A stretch of DNA of 64,000 bases from Collybia mongolica (GCA_013420905.1 JAAXNY010000023.1:59090-123089), one strand, 5' to 3'; numbered from the stretch's first letter, positions 13,001 to 25,780 are shown. A program made the numbers and translations. Notes: generated from the letters alone by a model not told the origin.

Positions 13001-13588
13001 GTGCGGCAGTAAAAGGAGGCATGAACCATATGCAAAGGAGGTAATAAATAGGGATAATCAAACGAGCCCCGAGGGTACTCAAACCGCCCTGGGCACCTCC
13101 CATATGCCCCCCAGGCTAGCACCAGCTCCGATATCTACCTTTGGGCCGGTAGGCCACGCGAATTTTCCAGGACTGGAGTTTGAGATGTAAGGACGAACGA
13201 GAAGCGCCCAAACGAGAAGCGCCAGAACGTCACACACCAGATCAGACCCTGATCACGTGGTTAGTGTTGGTTTCCCAGATCTGAGTTCAACCATCTGCTG
13301 TCGACGATACTACTTGCGATCTACGCTTAGTTCTCATTCTGGCACCCTTCAAACCGTGGCAACAGCCACAATAACCCGACGAACGCCCACCCGTAGTATC
13401 AATGTGCCGCCTGGCTCAAGAGCGGTGTCGTTCAAGTAGACTGTGAAGCGAAGAAGATATGAGCGCTATGGAAATCGGTACGAAGCTGGATGGTATAAAG
13501 ATATACAATAAGGTGCGTATTTACTCTTCCTATGGCGTACTCAGGCACTTGTAAGTTGTATGCATATATACGGGACGCAAGCCAGACG
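10001..13588. other. no convincing gene
   Basis: Only short frames. A hydrophobic 70-codon frame at 12372-12584 (+) contains RTIALYG, faintly like fungal multi-pass proteins, but no partner exons were found. No repeats or RNA genes recognised. Confidence 0.35.
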
Positions 13589-14800
13589 TTAAACTATGCT
13601 TATACTACAATAGGTCCGGACTGAAGCATATCCGCTGCTTACGACCAGATTGGCCCTGGTTATAACGATTGGAGTAGGGGTCGGTCTTTTCGCTACTTGA
13701 GGCATGGGAGCTATATGTGTGGGGAGCGACTCGGATGGTAAGGCGGGCTGGGACTGGAGAGTGGCGGGCTGTGAGGAATTTAAATGAGGGTCGAGAGCCG
13801 AAGTGGTTCCACGATTAGTTATTTTATTGTGCCCGAGGCCTGAAGAAAATTGTATGGGGAAGTACTGAATGAGTTCGGCGGGTCCTTGATGAGGTAAGGA
13901 CTGTGCAGTTGTACTAAAGGTGTCGCCTTGGTGACCTTGAGGGTTGAGGAGACGGGGGTACGGGAGGAAACTCTGGCGTCGGAGGTTGTGGTGGTGAAAG
14001 TTGCGTAATACAAGTGTCGTTCGGACTATGAGGAGTGGGTAGTTGGAGAGGCTCTGAGAAGCGGCAAAATTCCGTTTGAGCAGCTTCAAGGCATCTCATC
14101 AAAGTTTCCCCTCAACACATTCAGTAAGTATTTAATAACGTGAATTTCATGAAAGGATTGGAATGGACTTGCGGTGGAGGCTTAGGAGGAGTGTCACCCC
14201 AATTTATGAAATAATCGGGGTTGAATTCATCAATTAATGCATTGCTAGGTGGGCCGTTAGGAATCATACTGGGCAAGCGCAATGGGGGAAAAAATGAGGC
14301 TCTGCGTTCTGGAATGAGGAGGAAGGAAGCAAGACTCATAACAGGTTTTCCAGGTTGTATTTGTCATCTCTCTCTTCACGGATACTCGTGGCCTGGCCAT
14401 GGTCGTCATATGTTCCTTCCTTGCCAGCGACCTCCCATGCGCATAAGCCGATCATGCTATAAGTACTCCATTAACAACATAGAGACATCGAACGTACTCT
14501 TTGGATTTGATTGTATTTCCCGCCGCCCATTCGGAGTCAAGGCGCGGTATAATTCCCTTCGAAAGTAGACTTGAGTGTGCCGGCCCACATGGGCAGTGGT
14601 ACGGGAGGCAAAAGTAATCGGGCCCACTATCGTTATGTCAGATATGGTAGTATCTGGAGTTCAAAAGAATAATCTCACTCGATAACTATATCTGAACCCT
14701 TCAAGGTTAATGCAGACGGGTTGATCGCGGTTGGAAGATTGGAAGCCACTGGTGAAAATGCGAAGGCGATGAGACGGGCAAAACGGTAACCAAAAGGCTC
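13589..14800 (-). pseudogene. truncated copy of the proline-rich zinc-finger gene
   Basis: Read right to left this matches the gene at 24.7-27.0 kb. 14339-14121 carries FNPDYFINWGDTPPKPPP (intact gene: FNPDDFINWSGTPPKSPP). 14102-13914 carries MRCLEAAQTEFCRFSEPL (intact: IKYLEAARAESRSFLEPL). After a frameshift, 14089-13650 continues the Pro/Ser-rich region (SSGLGHNKITNRGTTSAL against TSGLTDDKIIEHGTASSL). Homology stops at about 13650, before the zinc-finger part. At the place matching the 24,982-24,983 intron acceptor the AG has become GG, and the TATA-like box of the intact gene is changed. I regard it as a dead, 3'-truncated inverted duplicate. Confidence 0.8.
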
Positions 14801-15252
14801 TTCTCTTTAGACTGGGGAGGTTGAGTAAAGCGAGCACATATCTAGTGCCACCAGCCGCCTATAACGAGCCGATAAGGTGGACACTAAAGGCATTGTATTC
14901 CCCCCAAGCTAGAAAGGTACCGACACACCTTCCTATTGGGAACCCTTCTGAATGTCACATTTCACACTGGAATGGAGCTCAGCACCACGCCGCCTCCAAG
15001 CGGAACTATATTTCTCACCCGACTGACCCAAGGGGACGAACAATGGACACAATTAACGCCACATCACACGGAATGCGCTTAATCACCCTGAAAATTCGGC
15101 GTCGCCATCTCGGAAGCTTACCCATTGATCCTGGCTCTGCTTCGGAAGGTCAAAGCGTGAGGTTAGGCAAGCGCGACGATGGTCTATCAACAAGTAGGCC
15201 GTCAATTGAGAACAATAGGCCCCGACCACCGATAAAACCGAGATTTAAGTGA
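13650..15252 (-). repeat. inverted segmental duplication, left arm
   Basis: This block corresponds in opposite orientation to about 24,230-25,780. Homology includes coding exons, introns and the upstream flank. The upstream flank reads QARKVPTHLPIGNP on the plus strand here and QARKVPTHLPIRNP on the minus strand at 24.5 kb. The flank's own frames are disrupted in both copies, so whether it holds a divergent gene is unresolved. Confidence 0.75.
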
Positions 15253-15970
15253 TACACTTACCTTAGTACAGAGCGATATAAGACCTGTATAGGCATTGGC
15301 AAAGCACAAGCAGCCAAGCACGAGCTCGAGCAGTATGTGTACATGTACAGTAATTCGGATTTAGAAAATAGGTCGAAAATGTTTGGGACGGATGTTGTTG
15401 AACAATAGCCGGCTTCTTGATTATATTCTCACGAGTCGTTCAACCAACTTCTCCATGGACAAGGGGTGCTCAATCTTTATGCATTGTCTCTCCATCTGTT
15501 TGACGCCTATCTTCAATCACGTCACTCTGTTCCAAACTCTCGGTAAGTACCTTCTCCAAATGCTTGAGGCTGAGCTGATAGTCGCGCGCGAGCACTGAGT
15601 AGTCTGTTGAATCCAGGAACCGAGCTGGCTTCTCAATCGGTCGTTAGGCCACCTCAGGTTCAGATTGTAAGCCTCGCCCTATTATGGGGACTCTGCTGGC
15701 TTTTGAGTGTAGCATCCGAAACTCCGAACAACATATAGTTTGAAAAGTCCTGTAAACCGGGACGTGTGGAGGTTCTATTCCTGTCGAGGCGCGTCAGCGC
15801 ATCCCTTTAGATGGCAATCCTCCATGTAAAAATGCCCGGCCCTAAAGGCAAATACATAAAGCGTGTTTTGCTTTTACCTGAGCATGTGAAAACCAGCCAC
15901 GCCAGCCGTACGTGATATACACATCGAAACATCACATCCACTGATCATTTGCAGACTGTTTAAGATCGTT
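15253..15970. other. intergenic, nothing recognised
   Basis: A short stretch at about 15,831 (GCCCGGCCCTAAAG) recurs about 170 bases upstream of the F-box gene at 36.5 kb. The duplication that made the two F-box loci therefore included upstream sequence. Confidence 0.4.
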
Positions 15971-17410
15971 TCCATGGAACATCCAGACACATAAATGTCT
16001 AACAACGTCCTCCAGACCATGGAATCGCTACATACTTTGTCCCAGGCTGAGAAGGCGAGTCTTCGTACAGAACTCAATCTCGCGGAGGACAAGCTTCATA
16101 GGTTCGAAACCGAGCTGGGTATCCACCTTGCAAAGAGATCCAGTCTCATCAAACACATCAACCCCTGCTGTACACTATCAACGCCGCAGAGCAGATTACC
16201 ACCTGAGATGGTCGGGGAGATCCTCAAGTTCTGCGTAGGAAAACAGAGCCCGCTTCCCCTGTCTACTGGAAAGAGCGATCCACATCTGAAGGTTACACAA
16301 ATTTGTTCAACGTGGAGGAAGGTGGCGTCTGAAATCGACGAGATATGGAGTATTCGACTGGAGAAAGAACCCACAGGCGGGATGCTTCGTCTCATATCCA
16401 TTTAGCTCTCTCAGTGCTCCAGTAACCGACTTACCTTTGAACTGGCGTACGGCCTAAATGTACATGCATCATATGACCCCGGTGTAACGGTGAAGGAAGT
16501 CATTGCTCCACACGCACACCGCTTCCGCTCGTTGAAATTGTTGACATTCCACAAGAGCTCCCTGCCATTCAATAACCTCGTCGCTTTTTTATTTCCGCTC
16601 AACATGACAACGGTGGGCGCAGGTTGGATTACTGCGCCATCTCTTCGGGACGTTGAAGTCACACATATCTCTTACCACTATTCCCCCAAGCCTTTTTATT
16701 ACCTTCCAAAGCTTCCTTGGCAACAGCTCACGTCGCTTTCTCTCCTTGGTGCGCTCCACTTTGGAGCTGGTCATCAAGTCCTGACCCGGTGCACGGCATT
16801 GCAGCATTTTGCCGTGCATAATGTCTGCTTGGACTCACCGGATACGCCCCTAAATGCGCAACTTCACTTGCCCCATCTGAAGACATTGGAAATCGAGTTC
16901 ACCCCCCCTGGCCTAATACACAGGCTGTTCATATTTGATACTCCGGTTCTTTCTTCGCTGGCCGTAAACCTTCCTCCAACAAATAATGAAACTGATAAAA
17001 TACGACATCGATTCATGAACTACATTTCCAGCTCCAGTAAAACGCTCCGCACATTTGGAATCTTGGGTCCAGTAGACAAATTGTTCATGGAAGATATTCT
17101 TCCCCAACTATTCGGAAGCAAGCTATTACCCAGAATCGAGACTTTGCCACTCTATGAAGGTGAGTATGGTGAGGACATTCTGGACTACATGTCCCAAGAT
17201 GCCACCGAAATTGCGCCACAAGTGAAAGAAGTATGCGTATACACCAACAAATCTTCATACCATATGCATCTGGAGAGTATCAAGCGGCTTCGTGCCCACG
17301 GGATCAACGTATTTGTTGTTGATCCACCAAAAATCGGAATAATGGGGTGTCGGGTACTATTGATAACGCATGGTCGGATGTCGAAGTCAATCTGGGTGGT
17401 TATAATGTAG
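15971..17410 (+). pseudogene. F-box-like protein with point lesions
   Basis: Close paralogue of the gene at 36.5 kb, nearly full length in one frame (15995-17410). The body is interrupted by a single TAG at 16403-16405, in LISI*LSQCSS where the paralogue has LISAWFRQST, consistent with TGG to TAG. At the N-terminus the paralogue reads MELSNAQMSS, while here ATGGAACAT at about 15974 is followed six codons later by TAA, consistent with CAA to TAA. Near 17335 a frameshift replaces the paralogue tail ending DLGGWIV; the matching NLGGYNV is found in the neighbouring frame. Family blocks are clear (RLPPEMVGEILK, VTQICSTWRKVA). Few, discrete lesions suggest recent inactivation. Confidence 0.85.
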
Positions 17411-20400
17411 AATTCAAATAGATCATACCTTCTTTTGTATTTCGTATCGACCCAAATATCGAATTTTCACAGGTAAACGTAGCTATTTCACGGTGACAAA
17501 AATTAGTAAAGGATATAATCAATGGTCAACGTCCTGATTTGTTGTCTCAACCGCCTATTAGAATTGAGCTCGACGCAATGATGGAGACTCATTTTATCTC
17601 TACAAGTCTTGTATGAGCTGGACTTCATCCGAAAGCGCGATCCTGTCCTAGGAGACATCTGTGTCGCGCTGTATAGGACAAATGCAGCAAGCACGCACAG
17701 ATCAACAACCACCTCTTTCACAAACGGACACGTACCTCCGTCCACATCGCCCATGTACGATTTTGCTATATATGCAGCGCATAAGCGGAAGTGAGAACGT
17801 CAATATGGACGTAGTATCGCCTCTAAACTAATGCGTGCGCCCTAGAATTACATTGAGTCTCCACAATATGATGTACAACATTTATTCGATACCTTCCTTG
17901 AAATACTGGATTATAGAAATGTCGTCCTGGGTAGACTAGAACGCGTGAGACGGGAAAGTGACATGATGATAGCGTTTTCACATGTTCTCCCCGCTTTTTT
18001 TTTTATTTGGAAAGTTCACGTTGTACTTGCGGCCAGAATTTCCAGGACTTCAAGCTCGTCTATTTGTGTTCGTATGCGGGTATAGCCCCTTCTGCCGGAT
18101 CTATAATCCGGGGTACCTGTGCGGGATGGTGTTCATGCGGGTGCACGTTCCGTCCGAGCACTGGTGCTGTAGATGATCTGTCTCGCCTTGGAAGACAGGG
18201 GATTGCGTAGGCTGGATAAGGAGATAATAATATCGTTGCGTTTACAAGGTTCTAATGCGACAACACTGGTGCGTAATTTGGTTGGAAATTGAAGGCGGCG
18301 TACGCGAGACCCGACTGGAAAATATTGGAACGACTCACGAGTTGACGAAGAGGAGTAATACCCCAGTCTTGCGGCTACATTTTAAGATTATGCATACACG
18401 GTATACGCAACAGATGGGTAAGTATAGAGACGAGATGTAGCGATGCTACCTAAATGCGTAAAGGGAGATGGGGGACCCAGATACGTGCAGGGGGGTGGCG
18501 CACGAGGTCTCAGGGAGTGGGAACACTTGACCCCGGAGGGTTTGCCTTTCGTTCAGGCAGGCGTAAACATGAGACATCCATGACTTGGATTTAGGTTCGG
18601 GAGTTAGAGAGCAGTGATTGCATCGCATGGAAGTGTAATAGAAAGGGGGTGAGGTCAGACCGTTTGTAGAGTTGTACTCTGTTATAAGTAATCTGTATAG
18701 CTTGGGAGTCGAACCTCGGGACGGTAAATTTTGCGTGTAATCCGTGATGAAGAGTTTGAGGATGATTTTCTGTTTTAATGATGGTCTAGTTCAAGCAAAT
18801 GGCGTATTTTGAAGTCGAGAGACTTTTTTTCTCTCCCTGGTGAGGTAGAAGTTCTGGGCCTTCATGGAATCTAGTCACGTGCGGAGCTCTTTTTTTTTTT
18901 TTTGGTTAGGGTTAAGCGCCAAGTGAGACATCAATCCCTTCCTCAAGTTTGCGAGTTAGATCGTATACGCACAGATCTCCATGGGGAGCCTAAGATGTCG
19001 CAGTAATTTGAACCAAGAAGCAATGATCTACTGCCTAGCTCATGAGAGGCGCCACTCATTGTCGATGGGCTTTGGGAGATTATCAGAGGGGTGAAGGGGA
19101 TAGAAGCGGTTGGAATGCTGGGACCCACCTGGATGCTGTACGTTGCATGTGCGATTTTGCTCTTTACGATTTCTCATGAAAGACCCAGCGTTCGAATTTC
19201 AAATCTCAGAACCCAAGGCTTGTCTATAACGCAGCACGCTAGCTCATCCATCGTTCATGAGCCAGCCTCCTTGACATAGCTCCATCTCCGGCATGAGGCT
19301 GAGATTACCGTGGAGCTCCTGCCGTAGGTAACCAGAATTCCGACAAAACGCCATGTGGTTGGATGCAATCAGGTTGGACTCCTCTTCTGAATCTGGGGTT
19401 TGCGGATGAACGCGGAAGTGGTGGAAAGGGAGAAAAACGTACGCCTACATATGTCGAAGGGCTCACTCCCATTAATCGCAGCTGGGCCGGCCTACAGTTC
19501 CCCGCGCATTTACCTCTGCCTCGACTCAGCGTATAAGTGCTTTCCTATGACAACATCACTATGGATTATATAGGTACGCCAAATGGAATGAAACAATATC
19601 CCTTCCGGTATTCGAACTATGCACCTATCATATAGATTACCCCTTACAATCTCTCCTACGTATTGTACCCATATGCGTATCAACCCATCACCCTGATCGC
19701 TCCACAAAATGAACCCGCAATGTGACATCATTACTTTGACAATTGATCGTTATGCGTTCTAAATTCCACTCACAGTCAATCAAGCACCCGGTCCACACTC
19801 CCCAGCGTATCCATGCCTTCCGTCCGAAGGTGCGTGTTGTAGTGCTCTTCCAGCGCCTGGACATTCGAGATTCTAACTTGCGATAGAATGAGTTTCCAAT
19901 GAGTTCCCCGATCCCGGACCCGGACGCTGAGCGCTGAACGCGATATCCTATCCACGGCCCCCCGTGCTGGAAAACATGCCGTTGACCTCTTCTGCCGACC
20001 TCTCTATCCGCACCTTCGACGTAACCATGGGGCAGAGGCAAAAACGGTCCGACGGCAGGAAGCGGGGAAGTAGCATGTAGTCTCCAAACGACATGGTATA
20101 TATGTGGAAAGAGGACGGTTAGTCCGGGAAAGCGGGGAGGGGCGGTGCAACGGGAGTAGTGCAGAAGTGGGTGTCGCTGCACCAGACCTGGACCCTCTAA
20201 AGAGATGCGTGGATTACATTTGGGAGCAAGGAACGGTGCGTACGATTTGCAGGTGTCTGGGTCGAGGGTTTCTAGTGTCCTTCGAGAAGAGGATGTGAGC
20301 GGTGTCAGGCACCCGTCAGGCGTTTATGATAAATATCCCAGGAATGAGTCAGTGGTCCGGCGGCGGGTCGTGATATCGTGACTTGATAGTGCCGCGAGCA

Positions 20401-21670
20401 CCCACCACTGCAACTTTAAAGGGGGTTGCGCTATTTGATTACAACTGAGGGGTGTCTGTTATATGTTAGGACAGGTGCCGATCCACAACAGAGGCGTCGT
20501 TGGGGCTAAGGTTCATTGTTCTGTTTTGTATCGTGTGATTACCTGTAGCTGTCTGACTACTTGAGACTGTACGAGAAATGTAATGCTATTATTCAGCGGA
20601 GGAGTCCACAGGATGGCTGACGCGCCTCGCAGTGCTTGGTGCTCGGATCGTTTGACGACGGAGGGCTCCTAGTTCTGCGACTCCGAGCTTTCATACGTAG
20701 TGCTTGATTGGTTTTTGTTATCTTCTGGCCCAGCGTTCAACGCATCTGTCTCACGTCTCCAACTACTGTTCAACTTCTTCGATATGCACTTGTACTTCTA
20801 CCATATAGGTACTAGTGTCGTATCCTCTCTTCACCACACCACCACTCGCACCCTTTATCGGTTGGACCCCCTCGCCCATGTTGGTGTATCAACAGTGTGT
20901 CCAACGGCGGGCATGCCAACTATTCATTGATGCAGGATTCGAAGTCGCTGACGTTGGGACAAGAGAGGTAAAGGATGTTGTAGACTGGAGAAGACGTGGC
21001 CCGTGCTTTACTCAGGTGCACAACGATGCATTCTGATATAGTGTACGCTCGGACAGATGAAAAGTGTGTGACTTGGGGTACGGTGGAGTCGTGATTATTT
21101 ATGCAAACGGCTAAGGATAAGACGGAGTTCTAAATACAAGACTTGTGATATTGTAAAGCAGTAATCAAGAAAGTTTTCTGTTGACGATAAGTACTGACAC
21201 AAATATGTGGTCAAGCAAATCATTGTGATGTCCTTCAGGGGAAACAGTCAGGACTGCCGGGAAAGGCTTCCAAACGTCAAGCGGTGGGACGTAGGACGCT
21301 ATCGGTGTCATTGTGGCATCTGCCATATAACACTACAATCCCATTAGTCGACTTTACGTGCAATCTCATAAACACTCATGGAACGACTTACAATCCATAC
21401 TGGAGAACCGTCTTCACGCGTAGCATCACAGTCCCACCCTATACCGATATCATGAAAACTCCATTTAAAGTGTGGCTGGGACGGCTATCAGCAATGCGAT
21501 ACATTGGAAAAGGATGAAGATATACTGGGTTGGCATCGACGCTTGTAATGATATTTGATATTTCTCTCGTTTCATTACCCATGGTGAGGGCGCCCCAGCG
21601 ATGGTCAAGGGAAAACCTAACAATGACGTTGAATACGTCGGGTGAAAACAGAAACGTATACCCACTTAAA
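17411..21670. other. long stretch with no convincing gene
   Basis: A minus-strand frame at 20182-19688 (164 codons, rich in Arg and His) has no recognised motif and competes with other open frames over the same bases. It is not called. A 14-base T run at 18890-18903 is followed by a single TTAGGG-like motif. No tRNA or repeat was identified. Confidence 0.35.
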
Positions 21671-22738
21671 TTAAGCCACTACTTCACCAGAATCCGCTCC
21701 ACCTCTGCGGATTTGGGTGGTATAGGATGGCGGTTGCAGCGGGTGGATATTCAGCAAAACAGAAATTTGGTACAGTGGTCCTTGATCCGGAGATGCTGGC
21801 ACCGAAGGAGGGAGGAGGAATGCGGGTTCAGAATCGGAATTTGGGTTCGTAAGGGTGTAGTCAATTGGCTCTAGTGGCAGCATGTCGCATTTGTTTTTAC
21901 GGGAGGTGTTATAGGACTTCAAAAGAGGCGATTGTACTTCAGGTGAAAGGTACGACGACGAGCGTTGGGATTCCTGGGGCTCGTTAGTGAGGTGAGTCAT
22001 TTCCGCAGGGTCAATCCGGCGCGCAGGGGCATTAAAAAATGGTTCATTGTCAGCAGAAGGTCCAGGAGGTGCGGAATGGAGGTGCGATATTAGCGGCATT
22101 GGCAGTGGATCGGCGCGTAGGTGAGTGGTACCAATTCCTAGAATAGTCGATTGACTAGTAGACGCGAGGTTTGATAATTCAGTGGAGGAATGTTGGGATA
22201 AACGAGCTTCACTGGATGAAGGACTAGATGCTCCACTACAGATTGCGTCGTAAGGGATTGACGTTTCAGCTGCAGGGAGCAGTGTAGACTTTATTTTGTG
22301 CTTTTTGGGTGATGTAGCTAGCGCTTGGTTCTGTTCCGGGAATTCGACTGAGAGTTGATGAATATACTCTCCGGGAACGTCGGATGCGGTAGACAACGTT
22401 GCATTTATCATAGCAACCCCAAGCCCCCAGCGGCGCCAATCTTCAACAGTCAGCGGCGTTTTGAGGTCTCGAGCCGACACGTAGGTATTGCCTAACCATC
22501 TATGCCCAGGACAACCAGGAGTACAATCAGAATGTATACCACGGTTTACGGAGTGAACTTTAATGATCCCGCTATATCGATGGAACACGTGTATTTGACC
22601 AACGACTATGGTCTCATTTTCGACCTCGTACGTTGCCATCGCTTTCTTGAAACGAGACCTATTTTTCGAGTTGTGTTCACAAGTGTGTGGGCACTTGGAC
22701 CACATGTTGTAGGGAGCTCTGGAGTAGTTTATGGACAT
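21671..22738 (-). CDS. hypothetical protein (355 aa)
   Basis: Uninterrupted 355-codon frame from ATG at 22738. The N-terminal third is Cys/His-containing (CPHTCEHNSKNR, then HSDCTPGCPGHRW at about residues 70-82) and includes a folded-looking segment, TPLTVEDWRRWGLGVAMINA. The remaining two thirds are Ser/Pro/Thr-rich and low in hydrophobic runs, so probably disordered. No signal peptide or membrane segment is visible. The paired Cys could bind metal, but the spacing matches no zinc-finger class I can name. Possible additional 5' exons were not found. It is likely a real gene given its length and the absence of a competing frame; function unknown. Confidence 0.55.
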   Translation of the reverse strand: MSINYSRAPYNMWSKCPHTCEHNSKNRSRFKKAMATYEVENETIVVGQIHVFHRYSGIIKVHSVNRGIHSDCTPGCPGHRWLGNTYVSARDLKTPLTVEDWRRWGLGVAMINATLSTASDVPGEYIHQLSVEFPEQNQALATSPKKHKIKSTLLPAAETSIPYDAICSGASSPSSSEARLSQHSSTELSNLASTSQSTILGIGTTHLRADPLPMPLISHLHSAPPGPSADNEPFFNAPARRIDPAEMTHLTNEPQESQRSSSYLSPEVQSPLLKSYNTSRKNKCDMLPLEPIDYTLTNPNSDSEPAFLLPPSVPASPDQGPLYQISVLLNIHPLQPPSYTTQIRRGGADSGEVVA

Positions 22739-23079
22739 TGGTCAGTATATTTGAGTTGGTAAACTCGTGCAGGAGGAGAGCGGTGGGAGGAAGCATAGAA
22801 TTGATCACGCGAAATCGGCCACATGTCATTCGTGTCACGTGTGTATCACCTGTGGTCAGGGGTTCCAAAGTCAGCTCTTAATTCAACAACCGCCGCCGCA
22901 GTTGTTTCCCAATCCTAGGATCGCGTCGAAATATAAAAAACAAGAACCGTCTATGAGTATATGATCCATATTACACGGGATGACCTTCCGCACGGTTCCG
23001 AGCGCTCAAGGAAGAAGAGAGTAAACGCTGATCCTCAATAAAATTCACAACTCAGAATCATTTGGCTAAGAGCAAACAG
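22739..23079. other. intergenic, nothing recognised
   Basis: Presumed upstream region of the minus-strand gene ending at 21671. No distinct promoter element seen. Confidence 0.35.
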
Positions 23080-23801
23080 CTAAAAACATCTGATCAGTTC
23101 ACGCGAATGAACTTGTGGTCTAAATGGAAACACGTTTGATGCAAGTTTGATGAGCGGCTCGAACCAGTACCTTCGCTCATGAGCGCTGTGTTTGAGTGGA
23201 ATTGGAATTTCTGAACCACTGACAATAAACAAAACACATGCCGTCAGAAACAAGAGCGATATGAATACGTGCATAGGCATAATGTACACACCCAGACTTC
23301 TTGTGTGACACTACGCTCTTGCGCTTCTCGAACGTGCGATGGCGCAAAGCCATGTACAGAGTTGGCACGTGGGGCGAAATGATGTCGTGTTTATCTGCAT
23401 GGCTGTAGTTGCTATTCCAATATGTACTGTTGATGCGCTCACCAAGTTAGTCACAGCTTCACCCGTGCGACCAACATTTAAAGTGACGCAGAAGTTGCTA
23501 TCAGTGCGCAATATAAACGTGCTGGTGCCGAGTTTCGGTTGCCTTGGGTTCTACCTCTAGGCATATTGACCTTGCATCCTAGAGCGCGATTTCTTTCAGA
23601 AATAATAACGCTATACATCAAAGCACGCACCTCTACTCCATAGATGTTAGAGCTCGCCCCATTCCCCTTAGAGCCGGCTTTCCGCACAATTTTACTTGAA
23701 AGCACCAAGTGTACATGTCCCATGGATGAAGATTCCAACTCTAACCTGAAGCGGCCTGATGTTTGATCAATAATGGCCAGCTCCATCCCTGGCTTCAACA
23801 C
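23080..23801 (-). CDS. possible multi-exon hypothetical gene
   Basis: Five short minus-strand segments can be joined in frame through GT-AG introns of about 36-73 nt. A first exon begins MLKPGMELAIIDQTSGRF. Two small exons follow (DARSICLE; QLLRHFKCWSHG), then GTYWNSNYSHADKHDI leading into VPTLYMALRHRTFEK. The last exon carries SEIPIPLKHSAHERRYWF and ends at 23080. The joined protein reads sensibly and keeps frame at every junction. However, donors such as GTAGAA and GTGAAG are not strong, and with free choice of sites such chains can arise by chance. No family recognised. Confidence 0.3.
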
Positions 23802-24229
23802 AGACTACTCAGTTCTGGTACTCACGCGCAACCACCGACTATCTGTTTCTTCCTCAAAGACCTGAGGAAGACACTTACCAAGAGTATGGAACAGATAAGC
23901 GAGATTGCAGATATGCATCCCACAGAGGGAGAAACAATGGATAGAGATTACGCGCCTGCCGAAATCATCGCCCATGGCGATGGTTGAATAGCACGTGGGA
24001 AGAATCGGAAAAGAACCGGCTATTCTTCAAGGACCTCCGTCCCAAACATTTTCGAATTAATTTTTTGATCCTGACTGCCATGCACTTAGTTACCGTTCGT
24101 GCTCACATGTTGTGGCGCCTGCTTTGATCATGCCCTATACAAATTGTATATCGCTATTTACAAGGCATTTACAAGGGTAGGTGTAGTTATATCAACATTT
24201 GTGGCGCTATTGTCCTGATTGGTGACCTA

Positions 24230-25780
24230 TTGACCGGTTTCTTCCCCAACATAACTCTCATGGAACGTCATTGCGCTTGTCATTTTGGCTTCACGCTTTG
24301 ACCTTCCGAAGCGCAGCCAGGGATTATTGGTAAGCTTCCAATTTTGGCAACGCCGATTTTCAGGGGGAGTTAAGCGTATTCCGTGTGATGTGTTGTCTCC
24401 ATTGTTCTCCTCTCTGGCCGAGGAGAGCGATGCACTCCTCCGTCTCGTGTGAAATGTGACGTTTAGAAGGGTTCCTAATAGGAAGGTGTGTCGGTACCTT
24501 CCTAGCTTGGGCGGAACACAATGCCTCCAGTGTCCACTGTATGGTTTCGTGATAGGTGGCTGGTGGCATTGGATCTTTGCTCGCTTTGCTCGACCTCCCC
24601 AGTATAAAAAGAGGAGTCTTTCGGTTACTGTTTTGTTCATCTCACCGCCTTCACATTTTTATCAATGCTTTCCAACCTTCCAATCTCGATCAACCCGTCC
24701 GCATTAAGCTTAAAAGGTTCAGACATAACTGTCGAGTGAGATTATTCTTCGAAATTTCAGATACGATTACATCTGACATACCAATAGCGAACCTCATTAC
24801 TTCTGTCTTCCATACCACTGCCCATGTCCCTCGCACAGATCGGGTCCGCTTCCTGGAAGCATTGTGGGACATCAGGAATCCGTATGGGCGCCAGGAATCA
24901 CAACCGAACTCAACGAGTACGTTCAATTTCCCTATTTTGTTCATGGAGTACTTATGGCATGATCAGCCTATTCGCACGGGAAGTTGTTGGTAAGGAGAAA
25001 ACATATGATGACGATGGTCAGGCTACACGTATATGTGGAGAGAGAGATTATGAATACGATCTTTATAATCTGTGAGTCTCCCTTTCCTTCTCATTCTAGA
25101 ACACAAAGCCTCACTCATTCCCATATTGCGCTTTCCCAGTACGGTTCCAAATGGCTCTTCCGCCAGTGAACCAATTAAAGGATTTAACCCAGATGATTTT
25201 ATAAATTGGAGTGGCACTCCTCCTAAGTCTCCACCGTACGTTCATTCCAATTCATTTGCGAAATTCAGGGGTTAATATGGCACTTTAGAATACTCACGGA
25301 ACGTGTCGACAATGAAACTTTGATAAAATATCTTGAAGCCGCTCGAGCGGAATCTCGTTCCTTCCTAGAACCTCTGCAACCATCCACTCCTCATTTTACA
25401 AAAAACGCTTGTACTGCGGAACCCTCACCATCGCAACTCCCAACTCTGGAACTTCCTCCCGTGCCTCCGCCTGCCCAAGCTCTGGCCCACCAACCCGTCG
25501 CCTTTGGTACGCCTGCACAGGCCAGACCCCATAGAGAGCCCACCGCACCCTTTCCGTCCTTCCCCAGACAATTTACTTCAGGCCTAACGGACGATAAAAT
25601 AATTGAACACGGGACGGCTTCGTCTTTGCAGCCTCGATTAGATTTCCCACAAGCCGCCGCTCCCCAGTTCCAGCTCGCTACGGCGTCTAGGTTGCTCTCT
25701 ACGCATTTAGCATCCGCACCTCAAACAGAGAGTGTACCGGCCCATGCTCCCATAGTCAAGCCGCAGGTTCCGCCTTCTGT
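24230..25780 (+). repeat. inverted segmental duplication, right arm
   Basis: Partner of the 13,650-15,252 block in opposite orientation. It covers the upstream flank, the first exons and the Pro-rich exon of the zinc-finger gene. This arm carries the intact gene. Confidence 0.75.
24603..24610 (+). promoter_or_regulatory. TATA-like box
   Basis: TATAAAAA lies 62 bases before the proposed ATG at 24665. The inactive duplicate at 14.8 kb has CTAAAGAG-type sequence here instead, so the box is lost in the dead copy. Confidence 0.5.

Noticed and set aside
13589..14089. 166-codon frame as an independent gene
   Set aside because: It aligns with the Pro-rich exon of the 25-kb gene only after a frameshift and runs off homology at its end, so it is part of a pseudogene.
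18890..18915. T run followed by TTAGGG-like sequence as a telomere or interstitial telomeric repeat
   Set aside because: Only one hexamer is present; no tandem array.
19688..20182. 164-codon minus-strand frame
   Set aside because: Overlapped by other open frames, compositionally odd, no motif.
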